Positions 24,290-33,383 of a DNA stretch of 64,000 bases are shown here, piece by piece. Each line of letters starts with the position of its first letter. Position 1 is the first letter of the stretch. Both the position numbers and the translations under genes were made by a program. The notes beneath the pieces are model-generated. The model worked only from the letters and a program-made list of their open reading frames with translations, did no database searches and was not told where the DNA came from. This DNA is from DAOULY01 sp034414595 (GTDB lineage: Bacteria > Chloroflexota > Dehalococcoidia > SZUA-161 > JAUWZY01): contig DAOULY010000021.1 of NCBI GenBank assembly GCA_034414595.1, positions 476,254 through 540,253 of the forward strand, read 5' to 3'.

Positions 24290-25272
24290 TGCCGGGGATC
24301 TACCAATTTCGGCTACCAGTGCTACCTTTCTTAAGAGAAGACACCAATGTCTATCTGATCCGGGGGGACGAGGGCTGGCTTCTGCTGGATGTGGGCTGGG
24401 ACACTCCGCAGGCCATTGCGGCGCTGGAGCAACAATTGAGGGAGGTCGGGCTGGAATTCAAAGATATCAGCCAAATAGTGATCACCCACGCTCACCCCGA
24501 CCACTACGGTATGGCCGCAAAGATAAAGCAGTTTTCCCACGCCGCACTGGTAATGCATCAGAAGGAAATAGAGTATGTGGAAACAAGGTACATCAAGATC
24601 GACGCTCTGGTAAAGGAGACGACAGAGTGGCTCCGCCTTAATGGCGTCCCCGAAGAGGAGCTATCAGCCCAGAGCAAGTCGCTCCAATCACTATTAGATT
24701 ATGTGACTCCGATCATGCCTGACACCGTCCTTATGGGTGGCGAACTGATTTCCACCGGGCCCTTTCAGCTCCAAGTCCTGTGGACCCCAGGACATGCCCC
24801 AGGACATATCTGTCTCTACGAACAGGAGAAGCGAGTACTGTTCTCCGGGGACCACATCCTGCCCATAACCACCACCAATGTCGGTATCCATTTTAGTGCA
24901 AATGCCGCTTCCTTAGATGATTACCTCGATTCATTAGCCAAGATGAAGAAGCTTGACGTCGATCTCATCCTGCCAGCGCACGAGCACATATTCCGCGGAC
25001 TACAGCAAAGGATCGAAGAGCTGCGCTATCACCATCAGGAGCGGGACGCAGCACTGGCAGCTACCCTGACAGGCGAGCCGAAGACAGCCTATCAAATCGC
25101 CACCAAGATTCCCTGGATGGTGGAATTTGCCGGAGTTGGCTGGCCAGACCTGAGCCCCTTGAACAGGAGGCTGGCCATAGGCGAGACCCTATCCCATCTC
25201 CAATCGCTGATGCTAAGAGGAGAGGTGCAGACAATCACCAAGGACAGACTCATCTTCTACCACCATAACTAA
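24280..25272 (+). CDS. Metallo-beta-lactamase-fold hydrolase
   Basis: 330 aa. Binuclear zinc site: THAHPDHYG (HxHxDH), PGHAPGHICLY, FSGDHIL and LPAHEHIF. C-terminal about 90 residues form a winged-helix-like LACTB2-type domain (LSHLQSLMLRGEVQT). The protein lies between eno and gap and overlaps eno, so it is co-expressed with glycolysis; substrate not predictable (thioesters, cyclic esters or RNA are all known for relatives). Confidence 0.88.
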   Translation: MEIMPGIYQFRLPVLPFLREDTNVYLIRGDEGWLLLDVGWDTPQAIAALEQQLREVGLEFKDISQIVITHAHPDHYGMAAKIKQFSHAALVMHQKEIEYVETRYIKIDALVKETTEWLRLNGVPEEELSAQSKSLQSLLDYVTPIMPDTVLMGGELISTGPFQLQVLWTPGHAPGHICLYEQEKRVLFSGDHILPITTTNVGIHFSANAASLDDYLDSLAKMKKLDVDLILPAHEHIFRGLQQRIEELRYHHQERDAALAATLTGEPKTAYQIATKIPWMVEFAGVGWPDLSPLNRRLAIGETLSHLQSLMLRGEVQTITKDRLIFYHHN

Positions 25273-25323
25273 TGCAAGCATCACCACGCACAAGCGTGTT
25301 ACAATTTGGGATAAGGAGGGAAT

Positions 25324-26337
25324 ATGGCAACCAAGGTCGGAATCAACGGATTTGGCCGAATCGGCCGCCAAGTGCTGAGGACGGTGAACCAGTACTACAA
25401 GGGCAAGCTCGAGGTCGCTGTAGTCAATGACCTCACTGACACAAAGACCAATGCGCATCTGCTGAAATATGACTCAAACTACGGTCGCTACCCGGGCACA
25501 GTGGAGGCCACCGCAGACTCGCTCATCGTCGATGGCAAGGAGATAAAGGTGCTGGCAGTGCGAGACCCAGGCCAGATTCCATGGCAGGACTTCGGCGCTG
25601 AAATAGTGGTTGAGTCCACCGGCCTGTTCACACAGGCGGAAAAGGCATCGGCCCACTTCAAAGGCGGTGCCAAGAAGGTGCTCATCTCAGCGCCGGCTCG
25701 GGGCGAGGATATCACCATCGTCCTCGGGGTCAACGAACAGCAGTACGACCCCAAAAAGCACCACATCATCTCCAACGCCTCCTGCACCACCAACTGCATC
25801 GCCCCCATCGTCAAGGTGTTGCATGACAACTTCGGCGTGGCCAAGGGGTTGATGTCCACCATTCACGCCTACACGAACGACCAGAAGATACTCGACGTGT
25901 TCCATAGCGACCTGCGCCGGGCACGGGCAGCGGCGCTGAGTATCATACCCACCACCACCGGCGCCGCCAGAGCGGTGACCCAGGTCATCCCCGAACTCAA
26001 GGGCAAAATGCATGGCGTCGCCTTCCGGGTGCCGACGTCCACCGTCTCCCTATGCGACCTGGTCGCCGACCTGGAGCGCGAGATTACGGCGGAGGAGATC
26101 AACGACGCCTTTCGGCAGGCAGCAGCAGGGCCGATGAAGGGCATACTTGAATTCTGTGATGAGGAGCTGGTCAGCATCGATTTCAAGGGGAACCCTGCCA
26201 GCTCCATCGTCGATGGCCCCAGCACCATGGTCCTCGCCGGCAACATGGTAAAGGTCCTGGGCTGGTATGACAATGAGTGGGGATACAGCTGCCGCCTCGC
26301 CGACCTCATCTCGTTTGTTGTGGACAAAGGGCTGTAG
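25324..26337 (+). CDS. gap: Type I glyceraldehyde-3-phosphate dehydrogenase
   Basis: 337 aa. NAD(P)-binding GINGFGRIGRQVLR at the N-terminus; catalytic Cys in SNASCTTNC; TTTGAARAV; WYDNEWGYS near the C-terminus. Oxidises glyceraldehyde-3-phosphate or runs in reverse in gluconeogenesis. AAGGAGG lies upstream of the ATG. Followed 12 nt later by the QueG-like pair. Confidence 0.98.
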   Translation: MATKVGINGFGRIGRQVLRTVNQYYKGKLEVAVVNDLTDTKTNAHLLKYDSNYGRYPGTVEATADSLIVDGKEIKVLAVRDPGQIPWQDFGAEIVVESTGLFTQAEKASAHFKGGAKKVLISAPARGEDITIVLGVNEQQYDPKKHHIISNASCTTNCIAPIVKVLHDNFGVAKGLMSTIHAYTNDQKILDVFHSDLRRARAAALSIIPTTTGAARAVTQVIPELKGKMHGVAFRVPTSTVSLCDLVADLEREITAEEINDAFRQAAAGPMKGILEFCDEELVSIDFKGNPASSIVDGPSTMVLAGNMVKVLGWYDNEWGYSCRLADLISFVVDKGL

Positions 26338-26349
26338 AGGAGGCTGAAG

Positions 26350-27372
26350 ATGTCATTAGCTGCGGAGATCAAGCAATATGCCCGAGGACTCGGGGTGGAG
26401 CTCTTCGGGATAACCTCAGCCGAGCCGTTTGCGGTCTACATTGAAACGGCCTCGGAGCTGGAGGAGACGCGCGGTTTGAAAAATGCCCCCCAAGCAAGCC
26501 TGCGTATCAATCAATCCCTCGGTGATCCCAGGAATATCTTGCCCAACGCCCAGTCCTTCATCGTCCTCGGTGTTTTCTGCAAGCTGAAAAACCCCAACGA
26601 TGATTCCCTGGAGTATGGCGGACCGCATGCTCAACTCGCTAGCTACTGGCGCCATGGTCGTCCGGTAATCGCCGGTATCTCCGACTCGCTGGTGACCTAT
26701 CTACAGGGAAAGGGATTTGAGGCCACGGGGCATGGGCGTCTGCCGCTCAAAGCAGCGGCGGCGCGGGCCGGTCTGGGCCATCTGGGCAAAAATGCCCTGG
26801 TCTATGCAAAGGAGTTTGGTTCCTGGATTTCCCTGGTCGGGGTGGTCACCAATGCCAGACTGGCACCCACTGACACAGGCGCGAAGGACATCTGTGGCAA
26901 ATGCATTAAATGCATCGAGGCCTGTCCCACCGGCGCAATATATGAGCCCTACAAAGTGGATGTACTGAAATGCAGGTGCTATCTGAATCACCAGACAATG
27001 CAGGATGTGGGAGAGATCCCTGATTCACTGAAGGAGCAAATGGGCACCTGGCTTTGTGGCTGTGAGGTATGCCAGGATATCTGTCCCCGAAACAAAAGAG
27101 TGAAACCGAGGAAACTCAGTACACCTTTCAACGTCACCTGGCATGGCATCCCCCTTCCCGATAAGGTCAGGCTGCCCCTTTCCGAGCTGCTCCAGATGCT
27201 TGAGGGCGAGGTCAGCAACTACTTCCAGAGGTACGCCGCAATCTGCATGGGCAATATGGATGGAGCAGAGGAGGCACTGCCGGTGCTGAACAAAATGCTC
27301 AGCGCCGAGGACCCACTGGTCAGCAAATACGCCAAGTGGGCCATAAACAGGATCGAGGAGAGATGTCATTAG
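26350..27372 (+). CDS. QueG-like double 4Fe-4S protein, copy 1
   Basis: 340 aa. N-terminal part resembles the cobalamin-binding reductase fold of epoxyqueuosine reductase (GLGHLGKNALVYAKEFGSWISLVGVVTN), followed by a two-cluster ferredoxin region with eight Cys (CGKCIKCIEACPTGA, KCRCYL, CGCEVCQDICP) and HEAT-like repeats at the C-terminus (YAAICMGNMDGAEEALPVL). The QueG CISYLTIE motif is replaced by CRCYLNHQ. True QueG activity is therefore uncertain; a related corrinoid/Fe-S reductase is possible. Reductive dehalogenases share this fold. It overlaps copy 2 by 10 nt. Confidence 0.8.
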   Translation: MSLAAEIKQYARGLGVELFGITSAEPFAVYIETASELEETRGLKNAPQASLRINQSLGDPRNILPNAQSFIVLGVFCKLKNPNDDSLEYGGPHAQLASYWRHGRPVIAGISDSLVTYLQGKGFEATGHGRLPLKAAAARAGLGHLGKNALVYAKEFGSWISLVGVVTNARLAPTDTGAKDICGKCIKCIEACPTGAIYEPYKVDVLKCRCYLNHQTMQDVGEIPDSLKEQMGTWLCGCEVCQDICPRNKRVKPRKLSTPFNVTWHGIPLPDKVRLPLSELLQMLEGEVSNYFQRYAAICMGNMDGAEEALPVLNKMLSAEDPLVSKYAKWAINRIEERCH

Positions 27373-28388
27373 CTGCGGAGATCGAGGACTTTGCCCGAAG
27401 TCACGGGGCTGAGCTATTCGGAGTGACCTCAGCCAAACCCTTCCACCGCTACCTCGCGATGGTCGCCGAACTGGAAGGCATGGCCAATTTACGAGAGCTG
27501 CCCTTAGGCACGCGCATCATTGAATCGAGAGGCGATCCCCGCAGTTCGCTACCAGATGCGCAATCAGTCATCGTCGTCGGCATCCCCTACAAGCTGAACG
27601 TCCCCGGCGACGATTCTCCGAATTATGAGGGTCCGCATGTATTTCTCTCGCGCGACATCCGGCACCGTCACGGAGTCATTCACAATCTGGATGACTCAAT
27701 GGTGGCTTTTCTAAACGAGCGAGGGTTTGAAGCCAAGAAAGCAGACGAAAAGCCCGGGGGCTTCTCGCTCAAGTCGGCAGCGGTGCGCGCTGGCCTGGGG
27801 GACTTCGGTAAAAATGTTCTGGTCTATACTAAAGAGTTCGGCTCCTGGATCACCTGGGTGGGGGTGACCACTAACGCCAGGCTGGAGGTCACAGAGGCGG
27901 AGGGAAGGGACATCTGTGGCAAATGCACTAAATGCATCGAGGCCTGCCCCGCTGGAGCGCTATACGAGCCCTATAAACACTTCCCACCGAAGTGCCGGAG
28001 CTACCTGACCCTGCCCCAGTTCCAGCTTGAAGAGATCCCCGATAACCTGAAGGAGAAGATCGATAACCTCCTCTGTTGTTGTGAGACCTGCCAGGATGTG
28101 TGCCCTAAGAACGAAAAAGTAGGGCTCAGAGAGGCCAGCACTGATTTTGAGATCTCATTCCACGGCATCCCCGTACCCGACAGGGACAGACTGCCCCTTT
28201 CCGAGCTGCTCCAGATGCTCGAGGGCGAGGTCAATCCTAACTTTCAGAGGTATGCCGCTATCTGCATCGGCAACATCGAGGGCGCGGAAGAAGCACTACC
28301 GGCGCTGAACAAGATGCTCGACTCCGAAGACCACCTGGTCAGGAAATACGCCCAGTGGGCCATCGACCGGATCAAAAACCGGGGATAA
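27363..28388 (+). CDS. QueG-like double 4Fe-4S protein, copy 2
   Basis: 341 aa from the ATG at 27363, supported by GAGGAG just upstream and by the shared start MSLAAEI. Same domain order as copy 1 (GLGDFGKNVLVYTKEFGSW; CGKCTKCIEACPAGA; CCCETCQDVCP; HEAT-like end). The two share a nearly identical PLSELLQMLEGEV segment at DNA level, showing tandem duplication, while the substrate-side halves have diverged. A coupled complex or two substrate specificities are the alternatives. Confidence 0.8.
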   Translation: MSLAAEIEDFARSHGAELFGVTSAKPFHRYLAMVAELEGMANLRELPLGTRIIESRGDPRSSLPDAQSVIVVGIPYKLNVPGDDSPNYEGPHVFLSRDIRHRHGVIHNLDDSMVAFLNERGFEAKKADEKPGGFSLKSAAVRAGLGDFGKNVLVYTKEFGSWITWVGVTTNARLEVTEAEGRDICGKCTKCIEACPAGALYEPYKHFPPKCRSYLTLPQFQLEEIPDNLKEKIDNLLCCCETCQDVCPKNEKVGLREASTDFEISFHGIPVPDRDRLPLSELLQMLEGEVNPNFQRYAAICIGNIEGAEEALPALNKMLDSEDHLVRKYAQWAIDRIKNRG

Positions 28389-28460
28389 GGATCTCCCCAT
28401 GTACACATTCTCCCGCATAATTAAGTAGTGGTGCAGCCCGACGCGCGCCAGAATAGCATA

Positions 28461-29024
28461 ATGAACAAGCAGCTATACTTCACCGACAGGGATGACTGGA
28501 GGGCTTGGTTGGAACAGAACCACGCCAGTGAGAAAGAGGCGTGGCTTGTGCACTACAAGAAGCATACGGGAAAACCTGGCATCCCGTATGAAGACGCAGT
28601 GGAAGAGGCCTTGTGCTTTGGGTGGATCGACGGCCTGCTGCGAAGCATTGATAGTGAAAGGTACGCCCTCAGATATTCACCTCGTAAAAGAAATGCCATC
28701 TGGTCCGAATCAAACAAGAAAAGGGTTGAAAGGATGATCGAGCAAGGACGGATGACACAGGCAGGGCTTGAAAAGATCAGGCAGGCAAAGGAAAGCGGAG
28801 AATGGCACAATACTACATTGAGGGAAATGCTGGAAATCCCTCCTGATCTTGAGAATGCGCTGGCAGCTGACAAAGAGACCGGGCGGAATTTTGAGCGATT
28901 ATCTCCATCACGTCGGAAGCAGCTAATTTGGTGGGTAACAAGCGCTAAAAGGAAAGAAACACGCGAGCAACGTATCAATGAGATTGTGCGGCTGGTTGAA
29001 GAGAACAACCAGCCGCAACCTTAG
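28461..29024 (+). CDS. YdeI/OmpD-associated family protein
   Basis: 187 aa from the ATG at 28461. Family signature near the N-terminus: FTDRDDWRAWLEQNHASE, EEALCFGWIDG, and the later YSPRKRNAIWSESNKKRVE. A C-terminal helical bacteriocin-protection-type domain follows (SPSRRKQLIWWVTSAKRKETREQR). Members are small cytosolic proteins of uncertain function, linked to peptide or bacteriocin tolerance in a few species. Stands alone between the QueG-like pair and the convergent lexA. Confidence 0.85.
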   Translation: MNKQLYFTDRDDWRAWLEQNHASEKEAWLVHYKKHTGKPGIPYEDAVEEALCFGWIDGLLRSIDSERYALRYSPRKRNAIWSESNKKRVERMIEQGRMTQAGLEKIRQAKESGEWHNTTLREMLEIPPDLENALAADKETGRNFERLSPSRRKQLIWWVTSAKRKETREQRINEIVRLVEENNQPQP

Positions 29025-29064
29025 TTAACTTTCCTCAGTAAAATAGGCATCCCAAATCCCCTCT

Positions 29065-29691
29065 TCACTCCACCTTCCTGATGACGGCGACGACCTTGCC
29101 CTGAATCTCCACATTCTCGGGCGCGGTGTACATCGGCTGCATCGCGGCGTTGGCCGGCTGGAGCCGGATGCGCTCCCCTTCATGGTAGAATCGCTTCAGG
29201 GTCACCTCGCCTCTGTCCTTGAGCCAGACCGCTGCCAGTTCGCCACTGTCAGCGGTGTTGGTGTGCTGCATCAGGACGATATCGCCGTCGTTAATCAGGG
29301 CGTCCACCATCGAGGTCCCCTTGACCCTCAGGGCATAGAGCTCGCTCTTGCCCCGGGTCAGCTCCTCCGTCAGCTCCAGGCCCTCGGCAGAGGCCAGGCT
29401 GTCCCAGGTCTCGGCGGTGGGCACAGGGATAGGCTCGCCGGCGGCAATATAACCGATGACAGGCACGTGGGCCAGGCGGCGACTCCTCCCTACAAGCTCA
29501 ATGCCCCGGGAGATGTCCCGACCTCGGCGAATGTACCCCTGCCTCTCCAGTGCCTTCAGATTGTAGTCCGCCACCGACGTCGAGCTCAAGCCACAGCCGC
29601 TAACGATGTCCCTGATCGTGGGCGGATAGCCCCTGTCATCGAGGAAGCGACGCAGGAAATCGAGGATGCGCTCCTGCTTTTGTGACAGCAT
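29065..29691 (-). CDS. lexA: LexA repressor
   Basis: 208 aa. N-terminal winged helix (about 1-65; PPTIRDIVSGCGLSSTSVADYNL) and S24 peptidase domain with the self-cleavage bond Ala84-Gly85, Ser127 (KGTSMVDAL) and Lys166. RecA-stimulated autocleavage induces the SOS genes. Autoregulation is shown by a perfect GAAC-N4-GTTC box at 29707-29718 between its promoter and start. Downstream of rpsT's 3' end, on the same strand but with its own promoter. Confidence 0.96.
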   Translation of the reverse strand: MLSQKQERILDFLRRFLDDRGYPPTIRDIVSGCGLSSTSVADYNLKALERQGYIRRGRDISRGIELVGRSRRLAHVPVIGYIAAGEPIPVPTAETWDSLASAEGLELTEELTRGKSELYALRVKGTSMVDALINDGDIVLMQHTNTADSGELAAVWLKDRGEVTLKRFYHEGERIRLQPANAAMQPMYTAPENVEIQGKVVAVIRKVE

Positions 29692-29706
29692 CTCCCATCC
29701 CTAATG

Positions 29707-29718
29707 GAACTTTTGTTC
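29707..29718. promoter_or_regulatory. LexA box (SOS operator)
   Basis: GAACTTTTGTTC, a perfect Gram-positive-type inverted repeat, lying at the predicted transcription start of lexA and 16 bp before its ATG. Confidence 0.85.
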
Positions 29719-29724
29719 TAATAA

Positions 29725-29753
29725 ACAATAACACAGATAGCCCTTGTTGTCAA
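29725..29753 (-). promoter_or_regulatory. Promoter of lexA
   Basis: TTGACA (29748-29753), 17-nt spacer, TATTGT (29725-29730) on the minus strand; the LexA box immediately follows, so bound LexA would block initiation. Confidence 0.7.
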
Positions 29754-29767
29754 CAGGGGAGACAAAA

Positions 29768-30049
29768 TCACTCCTCGGCCGAGGCAGCCTGGGCCGAGTT
29801 GAACCTATGCATCAAGCGCGACTTACGGCGGGCAGCGTTGTTGGCATGAATGACGCCTTTTTGTGCTGCCTTGTCCAAAGCCATGGTAGCTGTCTTCACC
29901 GCCTCCGTCGCCGGTTCCAGCTCACCTGCCGCGATGAGCCGCTCCGCCTTCTTCATGTAGGTCTTGACCTGGCTCTTCACCGGCTTGTTGCAATCCCGCT
30001 TCCTCTGGGAAACGCGCAGTGCCTTTTTCGCTGACTTGGTATGAGGCAA
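29768..30049 (-). CDS. rpsT: 30S ribosomal protein S20
   Basis: 93 aa, basic helical protein that binds 16S rRNA. MPHTKSAKKALRVSQRKR start and the RRKSRLMHRFN end are typical, as is the position as a monocistronic gene. Separated from lexA by its terminator-free 77-bp promoter region. Divergent from lysA. Confidence 0.97.
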   Translation of the reverse strand: MPHTKSAKKALRVSQRKRDCNKPVKSQVKTYMKKAERLIAAGELEPATEAVKTATMALDKAAQKGVIHANNAARRKSRLMHRFNSAQAASAEE

Positions 30050-30096
30050 ACCAAACCTCCGGAACTATATTAGCGCAAGCGCCAAGTTTTGTCCAG

Positions 30097-30125
30097 TTGT
30101 GCTCCCCAAATCCTCAGCGTATAAT
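30097..30125 (+). promoter_or_regulatory. Promoter of lysA (near-leaderless)
   Basis: TTGTGC (30097-30102), 17-nt spacer, perfect TATAAT (30120-30125). The ATG at 30138 is 13 nt downstream, leaving about 6 nt of leader. Confidence 0.6.
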
Positions 30126-30137
30126 CTGATACAGAGC

Positions 30138-31454
30138 ATGGTTTCCTGGAATCGATTATCCCCTATTTTGCCGGATACGGCTTCGCTGACCGAAGATGAG
30201 CACCTGGCCATCGGCGGCTGTGACCTGGTCCAGTTAGCTCAAGAGTTCGGCACCCCCCTTTATGTCTTTGATGAAGCCACCCTGCACGCCAGATGCGCCG
30301 AGTACCGTGAGGAGTTCACAAAGCGCTATCCCGATGCCCTGGTTATCTATGCCTGCAAGGCCTTCATCAACCCGGCCCTGGCCCAGCTGCTGAAGGAAGA
30401 GGGGCTGGGGCTGGATGTGGTCTCCGCGGGGGAGATAGCCATCGCCCGCTCGGTTGATTTCCCTATGAACAAAGCCTACTTCCACGGCAACAATAAGACC
30501 CGTGAAGAGCTGGAGTTCGCCCTCAAGTCCGGTGTGGGCCACATTGTAGTCGATAACCTCGACGAGCTCTCTCTATTAGGCCAGGTGGCAGGAGAAGCAG
30601 GAATTGTGCAGGATATCCTGCTCCGCCTCTGCCCCGGCATCGACCCCCACACTCACCGCTATGTGGCCACCGGCGTGGTGGACAGCAAGTTCGGCTTCCC
30701 CATGGCCCAGGGAGAGGAGGCATTGACCCGGGCCATCTCGGCACCGCATCTGAACCTGATTGGTCTCCATGTACACCTGGGGTCTCTCATCGCTGAGCTT
30801 GAGCCGTACCTGAAGGGGGCCGAGGTGGTGCTCGAGTTCGCCGCCGAGATGAAGGCCAAGCATGGCTTTGAGCTTCGGGAGTTCAGCCCTGGCGGCGGCT
30901 TCGGCATCCAATACACTCCCGATGACCCGGCGCCGACGACCGCCGATTTTGCCCAGGGGATAACAGCCAAGCTCCTCGACCTGGCTAAGAAGCTCGGCCT
31001 GACCCCGCCCAGACTGGTGGTGGAGCCGGGGCGGTCTATCGTGGGCCGGGCAGCAGTGGCACTGTACCGGGTCGGAGGCGTGAAAGAGATACCGGGAATC
31101 CGCAAGTATGTGTCTGTGGACGGCGGCATCGGGGATAACGTCCGCCCGGCACTCTATGGCTCGAGGTATGAAGCCATCGCCGCCAACAAGATAAACGCCT
31201 CTGAAGTCGAGATGGTCACCATCGCTGGCAGGTATTGCCAGGCCGGGGATATCCTGATCAAGGACATCGCCATGCCCAGGCTCGAGGTGGGAGACACCAT
31301 CGTCCTGCCTGTATCCGGGGCCTACTCCATTCCCATGGCCTCAAACTACAACGCCGCGCTCAAGCCGGCCATCGTCATGGTCAAAGAGGGGAAGGCGCGC
31401 CTCATCCGCCGCCGCGAGACCTACGACGACCTGATGAGCCGTGACATTCTTTAG
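30138..31454 (+). CDS. lysA: Diaminopimelate decarboxylase
   Basis: 438 aa from the ATG at 30138; a start 13 codons upstream would lie inside the promoter. Fold-type III PLP enzyme, last step of lysine synthesis. PLP lysine in YACKAF; HxHxGS motif HVHLGS; GGGFGI; GRYCQAGD near the C-terminus gives the CxxxD active-site pattern. First gene of a rightward run with holB and ricT. Confidence 0.95.
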   Translation: MVSWNRLSPILPDTASLTEDEHLAIGGCDLVQLAQEFGTPLYVFDEATLHARCAEYREEFTKRYPDALVIYACKAFINPALAQLLKEEGLGLDVVSAGEIAIARSVDFPMNKAYFHGNNKTREELEFALKSGVGHIVVDNLDELSLLGQVAGEAGIVQDILLRLCPGIDPHTHRYVATGVVDSKFGFPMAQGEEALTRAISAPHLNLIGLHVHLGSLIAELEPYLKGAEVVLEFAAEMKAKHGFELREFSPGGGFGIQYTPDDPAPTTADFAQGITAKLLDLAKKLGLTPPRLVVEPGRSIVGRAAVALYRVGGVKEIPGIRKYVSVDGGIGDNVRPALYGSRYEAIAANKINASEVEMVTIAGRYCQAGDILIKDIAMPRLEVGDTIVLPVSGAYSIPMASNYNAALKPAIVMVKEGKARLIRRRETYDDLMSRDIL

Positions 31455-31472
31455 GCATAGGACGTACCCACT

Positions 31473-32510
31473 ATGTGGCAAATCATAGGCCAACAAAAAG
31501 CAGTAAGCCTGTTGCAGCGCAGCCTGGAAAACGGGCGCCTCGCCCATGCTTATCTCTTTGTCGGCCCGAGGCACGTGGGCAAGATGACCCTGGCCCTGAA
31601 TTTAGCGCAGGCGCTCAACTGCCAGGAAGAGGAGAAGCCGTGCGGGGCCTGCCGCTCCTGCCACAGCATCGCTTCAGGCAACCACCCCGATGTCCAGGTG
31701 ATACGGCGCGGCGACCAGAACTCGACCGACGTCCCCAAGAAGGATATCGGCATCGATCAGATGAGAGAGATACAGCACGCCGCCAACCTCAGACCGTATG
31801 AAGGAAACTGCCGGGTGTTTATCATCGATGGCGCCGAGTACCTGAGCCAGGAGGCGGCCAACTCCCTGCTCAAGACCCTGGAGGAGCCTGCCGCCACTGT
31901 GGTCTTCCTTCTGCTCACCACAGACCGGAGCTTGCTTCTCCCCACCGTCGTCTCCCGATGCCAGAAGGTCGAGCTGCCCCCAGTCCCAACCCCGACCATA
32001 GAGCAGGCGTTAATTGAGCACTGGGGGACAACGGCAGAGCATGCCCGGATCTTAGCCAGAATTTGCCACGGCGGCATCGGCTGGGCCATCTCCGCCCTCA
32101 GTGATGAAAGCCTGACCCGAGAGCGAGGCCAAAAACTGGAACAGCTGATTGGCCTCAGCGACGCCAGCATCGAGGAACGCTTCGCTTATGTCGGACAATT
32201 GGCGACACGATTCGCTAAGAATAGGGAATCGGTCTCTGAGGAACTCGACCTCTGGCGAGGCTGGTGGCGAGACCTGCTCTTGACTAAGGGAGACTGTGCT
32301 GCCCTTATCGTTGACATCGAACAGGAAGCAATGCTTCACCGCGAGGCCGAGCGCTACAGCCTGACCCAGATCGAAGGCTTCATCAAGGCCATCGGGGCTG
32401 CCCTGGAGCAACTCAAGCAGAATGCAAACCCAAGACTGGTGCTCGAGACCCTGATGTTGGACATTCCCCTAAAGAGGGAGGCAGAACATGAGCGAAGTAG
32501 TCGGCGTTAG
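31473..32510 (+). CDS. holB: DNA polymerase III delta-prime subunit
   Basis: 345 aa. Clamp-loader AAA+ subunit. Modified P-loop GPRHVGKMT (31-39), zinc-binding Cys cluster (CQEEEKPCGACRSC), sensor-like FIIDGAEYLSQEAANSLLKTLEEP. The 3' end overlaps ricT by 23 nt. The holB-ricT pair is a common arrangement. Acts in the replisome. Confidence 0.93.
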   Translation: MWQIIGQQKAVSLLQRSLENGRLAHAYLFVGPRHVGKMTLALNLAQALNCQEEEKPCGACRSCHSIASGNHPDVQVIRRGDQNSTDVPKKDIGIDQMREIQHAANLRPYEGNCRVFIIDGAEYLSQEAANSLLKTLEEPAATVVFLLLTTDRSLLLPTVVSRCQKVELPPVPTPTIEQALIEHWGTTAEHARILARICHGGIGWAISALSDESLTRERGQKLEQLIGLSDASIEERFAYVGQLATRFAKNRESVSEELDLWRGWWRDLLLTKGDCAALIVDIEQEAMLHREAERYSLTQIEGFIKAIGAALEQLKQNANPRLVLETLMLDIPLKREAEHERSSRR

Positions 32511-33294
32511 ATTCAAGCGAATAGGACCGGTGCATTACTTTGACCCGGCAGGGCTGGAACTCGATATCGACGACCAAGTGGTAGCCGAGGGCGCGCATGG
32601 AACGGCCCTGGGCTGGGTGGTCATCGCCCCCAAGCAAGTCCTGGCCGCTGAACTCACCGAGCCCCTGAAACCGGTGCTGAGAAAGGCAACAGCAGATGAC
32701 CTGAAGCAGGCAGAGGACTTGAGAGATAGCGAACAGAAGGCACTGGCCCAGTGTGCCGAACTGGTGGCCAAACACGAACTCCCCATGAAGCTTCTGGCTG
32801 CAGAATACAATCTCGATAGCAGCCACCTCACCATCTACTTCAGCGCAGAGAAGAGAGTTGACTTCAGGGCGCTGCTCCGTGAACTCGGCGCCACCTTTAA
32901 GTGTCGGGTTGAGCTCAGACAAGTAGGGGCCCGGGATGCAGCTAAGTCTATCGGCGGGCTGGGCAAATGCGGTCGCCCTTTGTGCTGTGTCACCTATCTA
33001 TCCAAATTTGAGCCGATCTCAGTGAAGATGGCCCGGGATCAGGACTTGCCTCTCAATCCAGAGCGCCTTTCCGGCGCCTGCGGCCGACTCCTCTGCTGTC
33101 TAAACTACGAGCACGAGCAGTACTTGAACCTGAAGCAGAAGCTGCCGTCGGTGGGCCAGACTGTGAGCACCAGCCACGGCAAGGCCAGGGTGATAAGCTG
33201 CAACCCGCTCAAGGAAACGGTCATGGTGGAACTCGAGAGCGAAGCGACAGTGGAGTTGCCCCTGTCACAAATCGGAGCCCAAAATCAAGAATAA
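32488..33294 (+). CDS. ricT: PSP1/RicT-family regulatory iron-sulfur subunit
   Basis: 268 aa. PSP1 C-terminal domain with the conserved cysteine clusters GKCGRPLCC and GACGRLLCCLNYE. In Bacillus RicT (YaaT) joins RicA/RicF to bind Fe-S and tune RNase Y mRNA processing. Overlaps holB. The following 194-bp gap holds a promoter and three hairpins. Confidence 0.92.
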   Translation: MSEVVGVRFKRIGPVHYFDPAGLELDIDDQVVAEGAHGTALGWVVIAPKQVLAAELTEPLKPVLRKATADDLKQAEDLRDSEQKALAQCAELVAKHELPMKLLAAEYNLDSSHLTIYFSAEKRVDFRALLRELGATFKCRVELRQVGARDAAKSIGGLGKCGRPLCCVTYLSKFEPISVKMARDQDLPLNPERLSGACGRLLCCLNYEHEQYLNLKQKLPSVGQTVSTSHGKARVISCNPLKETVMVELESEATVELPLSQIGAQNQE

Positions 33295-33306
33295 ACGGCC
33301 ACAGTA

Positions 33307-33335
33307 TTGCATCCTCAGCAAAAATGTGTTATCCT
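33307..33335 (+). promoter_or_regulatory. Promoter of the HTH-speD-speB operon
   Basis: TTGCAT (33307-33312), 17-nt spacer, TATCCT (33330-33335). It predicts a leader of about 145 nt, far longer than others in the window. Confidence 0.5.
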
Positions 33336-33383
33336 TAACAACGGCCCGTCTGGGCTAGCAGGGAGGTGTTTGTAGGATAGTTA

